Assembly (NCBI GenBank): GCA_013141065.1
Contig: JABFRR010000011.1
Span: 82,348 to 146,347 of the forward strand
Reading direction: 5' to 3'
Source: Bacteriovoracaceae bacterium
GTDB taxonomy: Bacteria; Bdellovibrionota; Bacteriovoracia; Bacteriovoracales; Bacteriovoracaceae
Length of the DNA: 64,000 nt
Shown: positions 48,150-57,422 of the stretch, piece after piece
Numbering within the stretch: position 1 is the first letter of the stretch
How the letters are laid out: the number at the start of each line of letters is the position of its first letter
Notes under the pieces: generated by a model
What the model was told of the DNA's origin: nothing
The model's database searches: none
Seen by the model: only the letters and a program-made list of their open reading frames with translations
Made by a program: the position numbers and the translations under genes

Positions 48150-49243
48150 AAAACTTTTTAGTTAGTCTATTATCCATTTTCCTCGGACTTCTTTTAGGTG
48201 GATTAGTTTTAAAGCTTTCAGGAATAAATCCCCTTGATGCTTATACTGTCATGATAGAAGGTGCTTTTTCCCAGCCCAATTATATTTCTTATATTATTAT
48301 CCGTTCAACTCCCCTCATTCTAACCGGACTATCAGTCGCTTTTGCTTTTAAGACCGGTCTTTTTAATATCGGCACCGAAGGCCAATTTATTGTTGGGGCC
48401 CTCACTGCAACATTTTTAGGATTTTATTTCAATTTTAATCCATGGCTTCAAATTCCTGTCGTCATGATATTATCTTGTTTTGCTTCGAGTTTATACGGGG
48501 GACTCGCAGGATATTTAAAAGCGCGATTTGGAGTGCATGAAGTTTTATCGACCATCATGTTAAACTGGCTTGCACTTTATTTATCGAATTTCTTTGTTTT
48601 TATCGAAGGCTTCAGAAGACCAGATACTGAAACAACAGAATTCATTAACCAATCGGCTTCCATAACATTACTTGAAAATTGGAAAGTAAGTGAAAGTGGC
48701 ATGGCCTGGTTAGAAAATCATACCTTTTGGAAATCATTTTTAAGGCCCCCATTTAATGCTGGTATTTTTATTGCTCTCATAATGGTTTTTTTGATTTGGT
48801 TTATTTTAGAAAAAACGACTTTTGGCTTTAAACTTAAAGCGACCGGTTTTAGTCAACTTGCATCTCGGTACGCTGGAATAAATACCAACTTAAAAATGAC
48901 TCAAGCAATGATGATATCAGGTGCACTTTCAGGGCTTGCCGGAGCTTTGCACGTCATGGGTGTTTCTAAAAACGTCGCGGTGCTGGCTGCACATGAAGGT
49001 TATGGTTTTGATGGAATAGCAGTTGCCCTTATAGGATCTAATCATCCAGTTGGTGTTCTTCTCTCTGGATTTTTTCTCGGCACTCTTAAATACAGTGGAC
49101 AAAAACTGCAATCAGCTCTCGAGGCTCCGTCTGAAGTTATAAGCATCATGATCGGAGTGATAATTTTCTTCATTGCTATTCCTTCAATTTTTAATTGGCC
49201 ATTAAAAATACTTTCCAGAATTAAAAAAGAGAGTAAACAATGA
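48146..49243 (+). CDS. BMP importer permease 1
   Basis: 365 residues starting at GTG overlapping the ATPase stop. About nine hydrophobic segments and the branched-chain/BPD_transp_2 style: TGLSVAFAFKTGLFNIGTEGQF near 60-80 and GFKLKATGFSQLASRYAGIN near 230, the cytoplasmic loop that contacts the ATPase. YufP/NupB-like. Ends in ATGA shared with the second permease. Together they form the membrane channel of a purine-nucleoside importer. Confidence 0.9.
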   Translation: MKNFLVSLLSIFLGLLLGGLVLKLSGINPLDAYTVMIEGAFSQPNYISYIIIRSTPLILTGLSVAFAFKTGLFNIGTEGQFIVGALTATFLGFYFNFNPWLQIPVVMILSCFASSLYGGLAGYLKARFGVHEVLSTIMLNWLALYLSNFFVFIEGFRRPDTETTEFINQSASITLLENWKVSESGMAWLENHTFWKSFLRPPFNAGIFIALIMVFLIWFILEKTTFGFKLKATGFSQLASRYAGINTNLKMTQAMMISGALSGLAGALHVMGVSKNVAVLAAHEGYGFDGIAVALIGSNHPVGVLLSGFFLGTLKYSGQKLQSALEAPSEVISIMIGVIIFFIAIPSIFNWPLKILSRIKKESKQ

Positions 49244-50109
49244 ACGATCTCATTATAATTTTTACAACAACACTCATGTACTCTACCCCACTCATTTTTG
49301 TTTCTCTCGGTGGAGTCATGTCAGAAAAATCAGGTATAATCAATATTGGCCTTGAAGGTATGATGACTCTAGGAGCTTTTGTGGCTTCATGGATTGCTCT
49401 CACAACTGGAAACCCATGGCTGGGCTTTCTCTCTGGAGGATTTGCAGGATTACTTTTAGCAAGCCTTCACGCTCTCGCTTCCATTTATTGGGGCGCCAAC
49501 CAGGTTGTCTCGGGAATGGCGATGAATTTTTTAGGTGGTGGGATTTCCATTTTTTTATGTAGAATCTTTTTTGAAGGTGCAAGCATGACACCTCCTCTTG
49601 ATCTAGCTTTAAAAATTCCACTGATCTTTAATCAATATGCAACAGTTTACTTATCATTTATTACGACTTTGATTATTTGGTTTATCTTCAAGTTTACAAA
49701 ACTGGGACTTCGAATCATAAGTGCTGGCGAACACCCTAAAGCTGCAATTTCCGCTGGAGTCAAAGTTAATTTTTATCGCACATTCGGAGTTTTAGCTTCA
49801 GGATTTTTAGCCGGTCTTGGTGGTGGAAGTTTATCCATTGTGATTGTTTCTAATTTTAGGCCAACTCTCATATCCGGCCAGGGCTTTATTGCACTAGCTG
49901 CCCTCATCTTTGGAAAGTGGAATCCAGTTGGATCAATGTTGGCCTGTCTCTTTTTTGGTTTTTCTCAGGCCCTAGTTGTCTATATCGGCGGTCTTGAAAA
50001 TGTTCAAATTTCTTCCCAACTTCTCTCTGCACTTCCTTATGTTCTGACTTTAGTTGTCTTGGTAAGTTTTATGGGAAAATCTACTGCTCCAAGTGCCTTG
50101 GGACAGTAG
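49240..50109 (+). CDS. BMP importer permease 2
   Basis: 289 residues, about eight membrane segments. SLGGVMSEKSGIINIGLEGMM near 25-45 and LGLRIISAGEHPKAAISAGVK near 150 are the typical permease and coupling-loop motifs of the YufQ/NupC-like partner. The ATGA overlap with permease 1 and the end of the operon 14 bases before the convergent TldE gene close the unit. No substrate specificity can be read from it. Confidence 0.9.
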   Translation: MNDLIIIFTTTLMYSTPLIFVSLGGVMSEKSGIINIGLEGMMTLGAFVASWIALTTGNPWLGFLSGGFAGLLLASLHALASIYWGANQVVSGMAMNFLGGGISIFLCRIFFEGASMTPPLDLALKIPLIFNQYATVYLSFITTLIIWFIFKFTKLGLRIISAGEHPKAAISAGVKVNFYRTFGVLASGFLAGLGGGSLSIVIVSNFRPTLISGQGFIALAALIFGKWNPVGSMLACLFFGFSQALVVYIGGLENVQISSQLLSALPYVLTLVVLVSFMGKSTAPSALGQ

Positions 50110-50123
50110 ACTAAAAAAAAATT

Positions 50124-51455
50124 TTACAGCGTGAACTTAAACTCAGACAGAAGCACTCCAGGCATTTGACTCCCACCAACTTCTCGTTGAAAGTAAGAAC
50201 CCGTTGCTGGACTCATATCAGAGAAATCAGTGATTCTCTCTAGGCATTCTCCGAAAATTGAATAGTAACTTTCATCAAAACGTAGGTCTTCTATTGGAGA
50301 TTGAATCTCTCCATTTTCTACCCAAAAACAAGCATAACGAGTCATACCAGTGATTCTTGCTGTTTCACGATCAGACCAATTGAGGTAATGAAGATCAGAT
50401 ATGTATAAACCTGTTTGTAATTCTTTTAAAATATCATCTCTTTTTAAATCCCCAGTATGAATGACTGGAGATCTCATAGACTCCCACTCATTCGCAAAGT
50501 TAGATTCAAGTTTATATTCATTAGCGGTTCTAGAACTGACTAAGAAGTTTTTAAATTCTCCTTGTTCAATTAAGGCCAGTCTTGCTGGTGCGACTTCACC
50601 TGCTTCATTAAAGCGTGGTGAAAGACCTAGAGAAAAGTCTTCTTCTAAAGTAAACTTGGGTGAAAGTTTTTTCTTTTGTTGCCATAAATCTTTTAGTGAG
50701 CCATTTCCTTGTTTGTGAGCAGACATAGAAACGCCCCCCCAGGAAAGGGTACCGACTAATTCATTCACTGCCGATGGAGCAAGGAATACACGATAATTTC
50801 CACGTGCAATTTTTTTAGACTCTCGGTTCATCAGATTTAATTTAAATTCGGCGTCCGTTATATTTCTTTTTAACACTTGCGAGTTAAAAACATTTCCAGC
50901 ATAAAGCGATTTTACTGCTTTTTGCTTTTCATTATAGAGAGAATAATCAAGATAAAAATTTCGTGTTTTAAACCAATGCGATTGTCCTTTAGAATTGATG
51001 GTTGCTCTCGCAAGATCTCCACTTGAAAAGACTCCTGCTAAATCGACATGAGAAGCTAAGTCTAGAACTTGCGTAATCATTTCATCATTTTGAGGAAGAA
51101 CATGTAGAGACTCCTCTTTTGTTATCCCGTAATGAACTGGCCTTACTAAATAGGGATCATCTGGAAGTGAACTAATCCACTCTCTCGACTGCTGAAGTTT
51201 TTTTAGTGCTAATGAAAAATCTAACTCAGAAGCTTGATAAGGAATATTAAAACTTATGACTTTGTTGCCTTTAATAAAATTAAAATCAATAAAAGCTTGT
51301 TCAAGATTAGTCACTTGCCTAATTTTTGCTTTTGAAAAACGAGAAAAAAGTGTGCTTTCTCCTGCAAAATTTAAAGTGAGTTCCTCATCGGATTTTAATT
51401 CATTCAGAATTTTTTGAGCAAATTTTTCGAAGTGAAGAGAATCTAAAGCTTTCAT
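50124..51455 (-). CDS. TldE/PmbA-like partner protein
   Basis: 443 residues of the TldD/PmbA family, without the HExxxH zinc motif, so the non-catalytic partner. The C-terminal half is typical (VFLAPSAVNELVGTLSWGG near 225; SRTANEYKLESNF near 315; MTRYACFWVENGEIQSPI near 370; GSQMPGVLL at the end). In E. coli TldD and TldE form one heteromeric metalloprotease that degrades unfolded peptides, matures microcin B17 and acts on CcdA. The gene starts in the stop of tldD (TAATG). Confidence 0.88.
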   Translation of the reverse strand: MKALDSLHFEKFAQKILNELKSDEELTLNFAGESTLFSRFSKAKIRQVTNLEQAFIDFNFIKGNKVISFNIPYQASELDFSLALKKLQQSREWISSLPDDPYLVRPVHYGITKEESLHVLPQNDEMITQVLDLASHVDLAGVFSSGDLARATINSKGQSHWFKTRNFYLDYSLYNEKQKAVKSLYAGNVFNSQVLKRNITDAEFKLNLMNRESKKIARGNYRVFLAPSAVNELVGTLSWGGVSMSAHKQGNGSLKDLWQQKKKLSPKFTLEEDFSLGLSPRFNEAGEVAPARLALIEQGEFKNFLVSSRTANEYKLESNFANEWESMRSPVIHTGDLKRDDILKELQTGLYISDLHYLNWSDRETARITGMTRYACFWVENGEIQSPIEDLRFDESYYSIFGECLERITDFSDMSPATGSYFQREVGGSQMPGVLLSEFKFTL

Positions 51456-52888
51456 TATTTACCGCCTCCAAAAACTTCAATATTTGAAAATAAACAAACT
51501 GGGCTGGCATGTCCGACAAAGATGACTTGATTTGGTTCTCCTTTACCGCAATTAGCAAGGCCGCCCACTTCAAAAGTTGAGCGGTCCCCAACCATTTTTA
51601 ATTGGTTCCAAAATGGTGCAGTGATACCTCGATAATTGGGATTTTTTACAATTTTGGTCAGTTTTCCATCTTCAATGAGACGGGCAAACTCACAACCAAA
51701 TTGAAATTTATTACGATAATCGTCAATCGACCATGACCTATTTGTTTGCATGAAAATGCCACGCTTAACTGATTTGATCATGTCTTCTAATTTAGATGCT
51801 CCAGGCTCTAAGTTTACATTGGCCATGCGATCAATCGGTGCACGATTCCATGAAGTCGCTCGTTGGCTCGCAACACCTGGAAGGCCTAATCTTTTTTGAG
51901 ACTCCAAGCTACCTAGGCCTCTAAGAAGCAGGCCTTCTTTTATAAGAAATTCTTTGGTCGCAAGATTACCAACGTCATCAGCGAAATAGCTGGCATATTG
52001 TCCAACAACCGTCGGATCGAAAGTAATATTCATTAGTGGAGAACCATATTTTAATGTCCCAAAGTCTTCTGGCTTTACAAAACTCCAACCAGCATAATTT
52101 CGTTCATCACCTAAAATTCGGTCAAGCTCTAAAGGATGTCCGATACTTTCATGGATTTGTAGATACAGTTGATCTGGAGCTAATAGGAGGTCCATCGTTT
52201 CAGTTGGACACTCTTCGGCGTCTAGCAAGAGAAGAGATTCTTCTGCAATTCGTTTTGCTTCACGAATCAGCTTTAATACATCAAAATTTTCTAAACCAAA
52301 TTGTATGCTCTGGTCATCCCCGTAACTTCTTCTTTGGTTGCCCTTTTCACTTGAAGCTACTGCACTCATTGATACTGAAGAACGATTGATTGTTTGTTTA
52401 ATATCGGAGCCGTTACTGGCGATAAAATGTGTCTGCATTTCTGTTAAATTAAGCGAAGCAGTTCGACTGATTACGTGATCATGAATTTTCATTGTCGATG
52501 ATATTGTCATCAGCAAATCAGACCAAGGAGCAGGTTTAAAGTCTTCAATCGATAGCTTAGCTGGACTCTTATAATGACCAACGGTTCTTGGTCTTTCAGT
52601 ATGTGATGAAAATTTGGCTAAACTAAAACGACTGGCATTTTCAGCTGCAGTTTTTGTTTTTAAGGCACACTCTCTCACTTCAGAGGCTGAAAAAGAATTA
52701 GTCGCACCGTAGGCAAATTGTCCATTCATCATAACTTCGATCATTAGCCCATGATCTTCAGAGTGATTAAGCCCTTCAAAAATTTCGTTTCTTACACTTA
52801 GAGAAATTGATTTGGTATGAACTTCCCTCAATGAAATATAATCTGCATTTAAATCATTCAGACTTTCTAGTAAGTTTTTTAATCTCAT
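51455..52888 (-). CDS. tldD: TldD-like metalloprotease
   Basis: 477 residues with the catalytic HESIGHPLELDR near residue 255, the HExxxH zinc site specific to TldD. LLAPDQLYLQ precedes it, and GPxx-like RGLGSLESQKR and RAPIDRMANVNLEPG follow. The C-terminal NCGKGEPNQVIFVGHASP matches TldD, where a Cys and His complete the metal site. RBS is GGAAGAG inside the end of the SDR gene. With the adjacent TldE it makes the TldD/E protease; it may process a peptide product, but no candidate precursor is adjacent. Confidence 0.92.
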   Translation of the reverse strand: MRLKNLLESLNDLNADYISLREVHTKSISLSVRNEIFEGLNHSEDHGLMIEVMMNGQFAYGATNSFSASEVRECALKTKTAAENASRFSLAKFSSHTERPRTVGHYKSPAKLSIEDFKPAPWSDLLMTISSTMKIHDHVISRTASLNLTEMQTHFIASNGSDIKQTINRSSVSMSAVASSEKGNQRRSYGDDQSIQFGLENFDVLKLIREAKRIAEESLLLLDAEECPTETMDLLLAPDQLYLQIHESIGHPLELDRILGDERNYAGWSFVKPEDFGTLKYGSPLMNITFDPTVVGQYASYFADDVGNLATKEFLIKEGLLLRGLGSLESQKRLGLPGVASQRATSWNRAPIDRMANVNLEPGASKLEDMIKSVKRGIFMQTNRSWSIDDYRNKFQFGCEFARLIEDGKLTKIVKNPNYRGITAPFWNQLKMVGDRSTFEVGGLANCGKGEPNQVIFVGHASPVCLFSNIEVFGGGK

Positions 52889-53698
52889 TTATTCTCTTCC
52901 TTTCCAATGAGTCATACTTGTTGAGACTCCTAATAATTTATTAACAAATGTAAAAATTCCTAAAGGCAATATACCTTTTAAGAGATCAACCCACTTAACG
53001 ACAAAAGGCTCTTTAACAAAGGCTTTATTGGCAATCATTCCTTCAATAATTTTTCTGACGATAGTCTCTGGCTTAAGCCATGGAAGTAGTATTGGAGCTT
53101 TTACTCCTGTAAACATCCCTGTAGTAATGTAACTAGGGCAAACTGTAGTGACATGAATGTTATTTAGATTTCTTTCCAAAATTTCCAGTCTAAGGGATTC
53201 TGAAAATCCTACTACTGCCCACTTAGATGAGGCGTAGGTCGTTCCATATGGAAGACCTATAAAGCCGGAAGCACTGGCAAGATTGACAATATTGGCTTTT
53301 TTACTTTTTTTGAGGTCATCAAAAAAATAATGAGTCATGGCCACAAGTCCATCAACGTTTACTTTATAAGTTAATAAGTGTTTTTCTAAAGAAAGTTTTT
53401 CAAAATCTCCACCAAAGACCACTCCGGCATTATTAATCAAGATATCAATGGAAATTCCTTTAGAACGAACCTGAGCGTGGCAATTCTTGATGGATTCAAC
53501 ACTGGAGAGATCAGCTTGAAAAGCGTGGGCATTTCCCCCTTGCGATTTTATCTGTTGGACAACCTGGCTTGCTGCTTCGAGATTAATATCGACGATGCAG
53601 ACCTCTGCACCTCTTGATGCTAAATTTTCGGCCATTAGCTTTCCAATTCCTGAGGCACCACCAGTGATGAGAACTTTTCTTTTTTCAAAATCTAACAT
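52889..53698 (-). CDS. short-chain dehydrogenase/reductase
   Basis: 269 residues. The NAD(P) site is TGGASGIG near 11, VCIVDINLEAA and NAG at INNAGVVFGG near 90. The active site is Ser in NLASASG near 145 and YASSK near 158, with Lys 4 after Tyr. The C-terminal PILLPWLKPETIVRKIIEGM fits a hydroxysteroid/fatty-acyl or acetoin-type SDR. It is adjacent to tldD with no gap. The Asp at the end of beta-2 (VDIN) suggests NAD rather than NADP. Substrate unknown. Confidence 0.9.
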   Translation of the reverse strand: MLDFEKRKVLITGGASGIGKLMAENLASRGAEVCIVDINLEAASQVVQQIKSQGGNAHAFQADLSSVESIKNCHAQVRSKGISIDILINNAGVVFGGDFEKLSLEKHLLTYKVNVDGLVAMTHYFFDDLKKSKKANIVNLASASGFIGLPYGTTYASSKWAVVGFSESLRLEILERNLNNIHVTTVCPSYITTGMFTGVKAPILLPWLKPETIVRKIIEGMIANKAFVKEPFVVKWVDLLKGILPLGIFTFVNKLLGVSTSMTHWKGRE

Positions 53699-53711
53699 GT
53701 CATTCCTAATG

Positions 53712-53741
53712 TAAAAAAATGGCGAGGGTTAAAACCTCGCC
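53712..53741 (-). terminator. terminator of the 54467-53775 gene
   Basis: GGCGAGG and CCTCGCC pair across a 7-base loop; on the minus strand seven T follow. It separates the secreted-protein gene from the SDR-tldD-tldE operon. Confidence 0.85.
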
Positions 53742-53774
53742 AATAATTATAGTCATTATAATAGTATTTTAAAA

Positions 53775-54467
53775 TTAAAAGGCTTGAACTGCGCCTCTAC
53801 CATCAACATAAAAACTCTGTGATGTTCGGTTTTCATTTAATAAACCTTTTACTTTATATGAAATTTGAAGAATAGCAGAAGCTACTGGCTCTTCGTCAGA
53901 GCCAACATTGGCGATACTGACAAGTTCAGAAGTCGCATCAAAATTAAATCCCCATGAAGCTGTGATCTCACTTGCTTGAACTTTTAAGCTCGTAATATAT
54001 TTTCCACGTCCTTTATAACTTCCACCATATTGAAAAAATACAGTGTATGTAAAGCCAACGACTTCTCCACCAAAATAATTTTTATAAGACACTCGGTAGC
54101 TCACAACTTTAGGAGCAGACCAATTGGCCATTTGGTGCATACCTGGAGTTTTTCCAGGAGTATCGAGTTCTGGAAATACACTGATTGAAGGAACTAAGCC
54201 GCTAGTAGTAATAACTGGCCTTCCCGCATCTATAATAGTCCAAATCTTTTTTCCAATCGCGATGATGCCATCAATTTGTGCAGCAATTTCATCAATTGGA
54301 TTTTTCACACCCGGTAAAGTCACAACGGCTTTATCAAATGATGGGTTTGGAACTTGGTAAACTTCAACACTTGTAATTTGGTGTTCCGCTAATTCAATGT
54401 CAGAAATTTCAGCGAAGATCGGTTTAGAGAGCAATAATAAACTCGCTACGAAAAGTGATTTTAACAT
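53775..54467 (-). CDS. secreted protein of unknown family
   Basis: 230 residues with GGGGGA four bases before ATG and a Sec signal (cleavage IFA near 18). No Cys. The body is beta-rich by eye (VVSYRVSYKNYF, FTYTVFFQYGGSYKGRG, ILQISYKVKG), with regular aromatic alternation; it may form a small beta-sandwich or barrel. Monocistronic, with its own terminator. No family recognised. Confidence 0.6.
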   Translation of the reverse strand: MLKSLFVASLLLLSKPIFAEISDIELAEHQITSVEVYQVPNPSFDKAVVTLPGVKNPIDEIAAQIDGIIAIGKKIWTIIDAGRPVITTSGLVPSISVFPELDTPGKTPGMHQMANWSAPKVVSYRVSYKNYFGGEVVGFTYTVFFQYGGSYKGRGKYITSLKVQASEITASWGFNFDATSELVSIANVGSDEEPVASAILQISYKVKGLLNENRTSQSFYVDGRGAVQAF

Positions 54468-54569
54468 GAAGTCCCCCTATGGATTTTGGTGAATGCAATA
54501 TCTCTAGGCAGATGTCATTTGTCTAATAAAACTTGCACTAAGTCAGAAAGAGTCAGGTTCTTTAATCAT

Positions 54570-54597
54570 TCAAACAAACTTATTCAAATTTGTTTGA
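54570..54597. promoter_or_regulatory. inverted repeat upstream of the metal-uptake operon
   Basis: TCAAACAAA and TTTGTTTGA form perfect 9-bp arms around a 10-base spacer, with an internal CAAATTTG palindrome at 54585. It lies about 65-95 bases before the DUF4856 gene. Symmetry and position fit a repressor operator, for example of a Fur-family protein, though it does not match the E. coli Fur box. Confidence 0.4.
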
Positions 54598-54662
54598 TAA
54601 CTCAAACATTAGTTAATAAATTACACAAAAATATCTAGATGTAAACAACATGGAGTAACTAT

Positions 54663-56111
54663 ATGAAATTTCAAGCAAGATATCTCAACTTACTGGCATT
54701 AAGCTTTTTTAGTACTAATCTTATGGCCCAAAGTTCTTATGAACAATCCCTCGAGATTATCAACAAAGCGCCAAGCTCAATAGTAAGCGCCCTTCAATCG
54801 GCTCCAAAAACATATGACTTCAAAAGCTCATTAGATCAAAAAGATTCTGTGACTTATTCAGGGCAAAGTTTTCGCCAAGTTTTAATCGAAGAACTTAAAT
54901 CATTTATGGTCGAGCAAAAAAGAGGAAATTATCCCGGAACAGCTAAGGATGTAGAAGAAGCCATGATGAGTTTCATTGATTTTAATCCAAAAAATTCTAG
55001 TCAGGCACCAGGAGCTATAAATGGCAGCAGTTTTTTTACCATGAAAGCTTACAACTTAAATAAGTCTGAGGCGACAATTTCTGAGGGATTTCTTTTTGAT
55101 GATATCTTAAATCCAGGTAAAAAGTTACTCGATAAACTTGCAGGTAATGACAATCCTCTAAGAAGAGGAAAAATCTATGGTTGGAATAATTCTGTTACAA
55201 CACCTCAAGAGCTTCTCTTTTCTTTCGTCCGTGAATTTTCACTCTTGGCCAGTGAAGGTGAAACTTTTGTCGTTCCTAATGGAAACTTAGAACCACAAAG
55301 AGTTGATTTAGCCGATACAACAATCGAAGGAAGAAACCTTACTGAGTTAACTCAAAAATTTCTTCAAGGTGCGGTCTCATACTCTCAAGCTGCAGAAGAT
55401 TACCTGTCGACGAAATTAGGCGCAAAAAAAGGACTTAATGCTGATAACACTGCTTTTGAACCGGGAAGTAATTATACAATTCTCGAGCACTTTTTTGATG
55501 AGGCCTATGGATATTTTGGTGGCGCCCGAGATATTGCTCTTTACTCTGATGCACAATTATCTGGAGGACTCTCGAGAGATACAAATCAAGATGGGACGAT
55601 TTCTCTTTTATTTGAAAAAAACCATGGCCTTGCTAAAAATTTTGCTCGTGTTGATTTAGCTTCAAAAGGAAATTTAGATTTGAGCACTGAGGTAAGTGAA
55701 GCTTTTATTAAAGGAAGGCACCTCATTACAACAAAGCCAGAGGGATATAAAACTTACGTTGTCGCACATGCACAAGTGGCTTTAGGTGCTTGGGAAAAAA
55801 CGATTGGAGCGGTCACTGCAATTTATATCAACAATATGCTCAACATGTATTCTGCTTACGGAACACCTAATTACAATTTTAAAATGCTAGCAAAATTTTG
55901 GTCAGAAATGAAAGGTTTTTCACTGGGACTACAATTTAATCCAGAAGCTATCATGAGTGATCGTGACTTTGATAAATTCCATTCTCTCGTTTCAGATCGC
56001 CCAGCTCTTCCGCACGGAACACTTGAGCAAGTTGAAAAATATAAACAAGACTTGAAAGAGGCCAAAGATCTTTTAATAAAAGTTTATGGATTTAAGCCAG
56101 GTACATTTTAA
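54663..56111 (+). CDS. DUF4856-like exported protein
   Basis: 482 residues with a Sec signal (cleavage LMAQ near 22). LEHFFDEAYGYFGGARD near 275 and a central VSYSQAAEDYL helix resemble DUF4856 proteins, commonly encoded next to an imelysin lipoprotein and a TonB-dependent receptor in marine bacteria. No lipobox. First gene of a three- or four-gene operon, 19 bases before the imelysin gene. Its biochemical function is not known; a role in metal capture is inferred from its neighbours. Confidence 0.72.
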   Translation: MKFQARYLNLLALSFFSTNLMAQSSYEQSLEIINKAPSSIVSALQSAPKTYDFKSSLDQKDSVTYSGQSFRQVLIEELKSFMVEQKRGNYPGTAKDVEEAMMSFIDFNPKNSSQAPGAINGSSFFTMKAYNLNKSEATISEGFLFDDILNPGKKLLDKLAGNDNPLRRGKIYGWNNSVTTPQELLFSFVREFSLLASEGETFVVPNGNLEPQRVDLADTTIEGRNLTELTQKFLQGAVSYSQAAEDYLSTKLGAKKGLNADNTAFEPGSNYTILEHFFDEAYGYFGGARDIALYSDAQLSGGLSRDTNQDGTISLLFEKNHGLAKNFARVDLASKGNLDLSTEVSEAFIKGRHLITTKPEGYKTYVVAHAQVALGAWEKTIGAVTAIYINNMLNMYSAYGTPNYNFKMLAKFWSEMKGFSLGLQFNPEAIMSDRDFDKFHSLVSDRPALPHGTLEQVEKYKQDLKEAKDLLIKVYGFKPGTF

Positions 56112-56130
56112 TTAAATTTGGAGCAATAAA

Positions 56131-57420
56131 GTGAAAAGAATACTATTACTTGGATTCATATTAACCATTTCATCGTGTGGTGACTTTAAACAAGATCAGT
56201 TAACAACAGGGCTTAATGCTAATACTGATGTGGTTATCGATAATCTAGAAAGCATAAATACTGGAACATTTAGTATTGATAAAGTTCTACTTAATTTTGG
56301 TCTCAATGTTATGACTCCAAGTGTTTTTGAGTTCAATAAAAACATTGTTGAACTGAATTCGCACTTAGAGCTTTATTGTGATGCCATTGAAAATTACCCC
56401 GTAGATCACTACAAAGAAGAGACATTCCAGGCACAAAAAAGAAAACTCCAAGACCAATGGAAAAAAACAATGTCTACTTATCATAGACTAGAAGCTTTTA
56501 AATTTGGGGCCATTAGCTCAAATGCCGAAGAACTCGGACTTTCTTTTTATGCTTGGCCCCTACAAAATAGTTGTCGAATTGATTTAGAGATTGCAAAAAA
56601 TACTGGCAAAAATGAAAATGAGATGGGAGCTAAAAGTTTTAACCTCATGGGCCTGGGTGCACTAGAAACTATTTTGTTCACCAAGCCTGGGTCTCATAAT
56701 TGTCCGACATCCCCTGCTTTTTTAACTAAGTGGATAAACGAGGCCCCTAAAACTCGCCACATTGATCAGTGCTCTTACATGAAAAATGTAACAAAAACAC
56801 TCATGAGTAGTGCAAAAGTTTTATCGAATAAATGGGATCCGAAAGTAGAAAATTTTTCTCTAACTTTAGTGAAAGGCAAGTCGCGGGCTCAAAAATTATC
56901 AAGTCTAAATGAATTCTCAAATTCACTTTTTTACGTTGAAAAAATTGTCAAAGATTTAAAAATTGGAGCACCAAGTGGAATTCTTAACTGCAAGTTAACT
57001 TCTTGCCCTGAAAGCAGTGAGCACATACTTTCAAAATTGAGCATTGAAGCGGTTATTTCTAACTTGAAGGGATTTCATTATGCTTTTAACGGCATTGATC
57101 CAGAAACTGGAGTCAATGGTATGGGGATGGATGATTACCTAGTTTCACAAAACCATTGGCAAACAGCCAAGGCAATGAACAGTGCTGTAACACATGCTAT
57201 CGAACGCTTTAGTCTTCATGTAGGCAAAAAGTCACTTTATGAGTTATCACTAGAAGTTAGTAAAAATCTTTGTGACGATTCTACCAGTGAAAATAGGACC
57301 GTTGAAATCTGTGCTCTCTATCAAGACTTAAGAGGAGTCACCAACATTCTAAAAAATGACTACATTCTAGCTCTAAGAGACATTGAAGCCCCCGCACAAT
57401 CTCAAGGGGACATGGACTAA
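56131..57420 (+). CDS. imelysin-family lipoprotein
   Basis: 429 residues. The lipoprotein signal ends ISSC near 16. An imelysin-type helical fold is visible: a YHRLEAFKFGAISSNAEELG helix near 110 and NLMGLGALETILFTKPG near 175, where the GxHxxE motif is GLGALE (no His), as in the COG3489-type members (GLPALE). A second repeat follows (KGFHYAFNGIDPE). Imelysins bind iron or haem in the periplasm. The 2-base gap to the TonB-dependent receptor fits joint function. Confidence 0.82.
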   Translation: MKRILLLGFILTISSCGDFKQDQLTTGLNANTDVVIDNLESINTGTFSIDKVLLNFGLNVMTPSVFEFNKNIVELNSHLELYCDAIENYPVDHYKEETFQAQKRKLQDQWKKTMSTYHRLEAFKFGAISSNAEELGLSFYAWPLQNSCRIDLEIAKNTGKNENEMGAKSFNLMGLGALETILFTKPGSHNCPTSPAFLTKWINEAPKTRHIDQCSYMKNVTKTLMSSAKVLSNKWDPKVENFSLTLVKGKSRAQKLSSLNEFSNSLFYVEKIVKDLKIGAPSGILNCKLTSCPESSEHILSKLSIEAVISNLKGFHYAFNGIDPETGVNGMGMDDYLVSQNHWQTAKAMNSAVTHAIERFSLHVGKKSLYELSLEVSKNLCDDSTSENRTVEICALYQDLRGVTNILKNDYILALRDIEAPAQSQGDMD

Positions 57421-57422
57421 AT

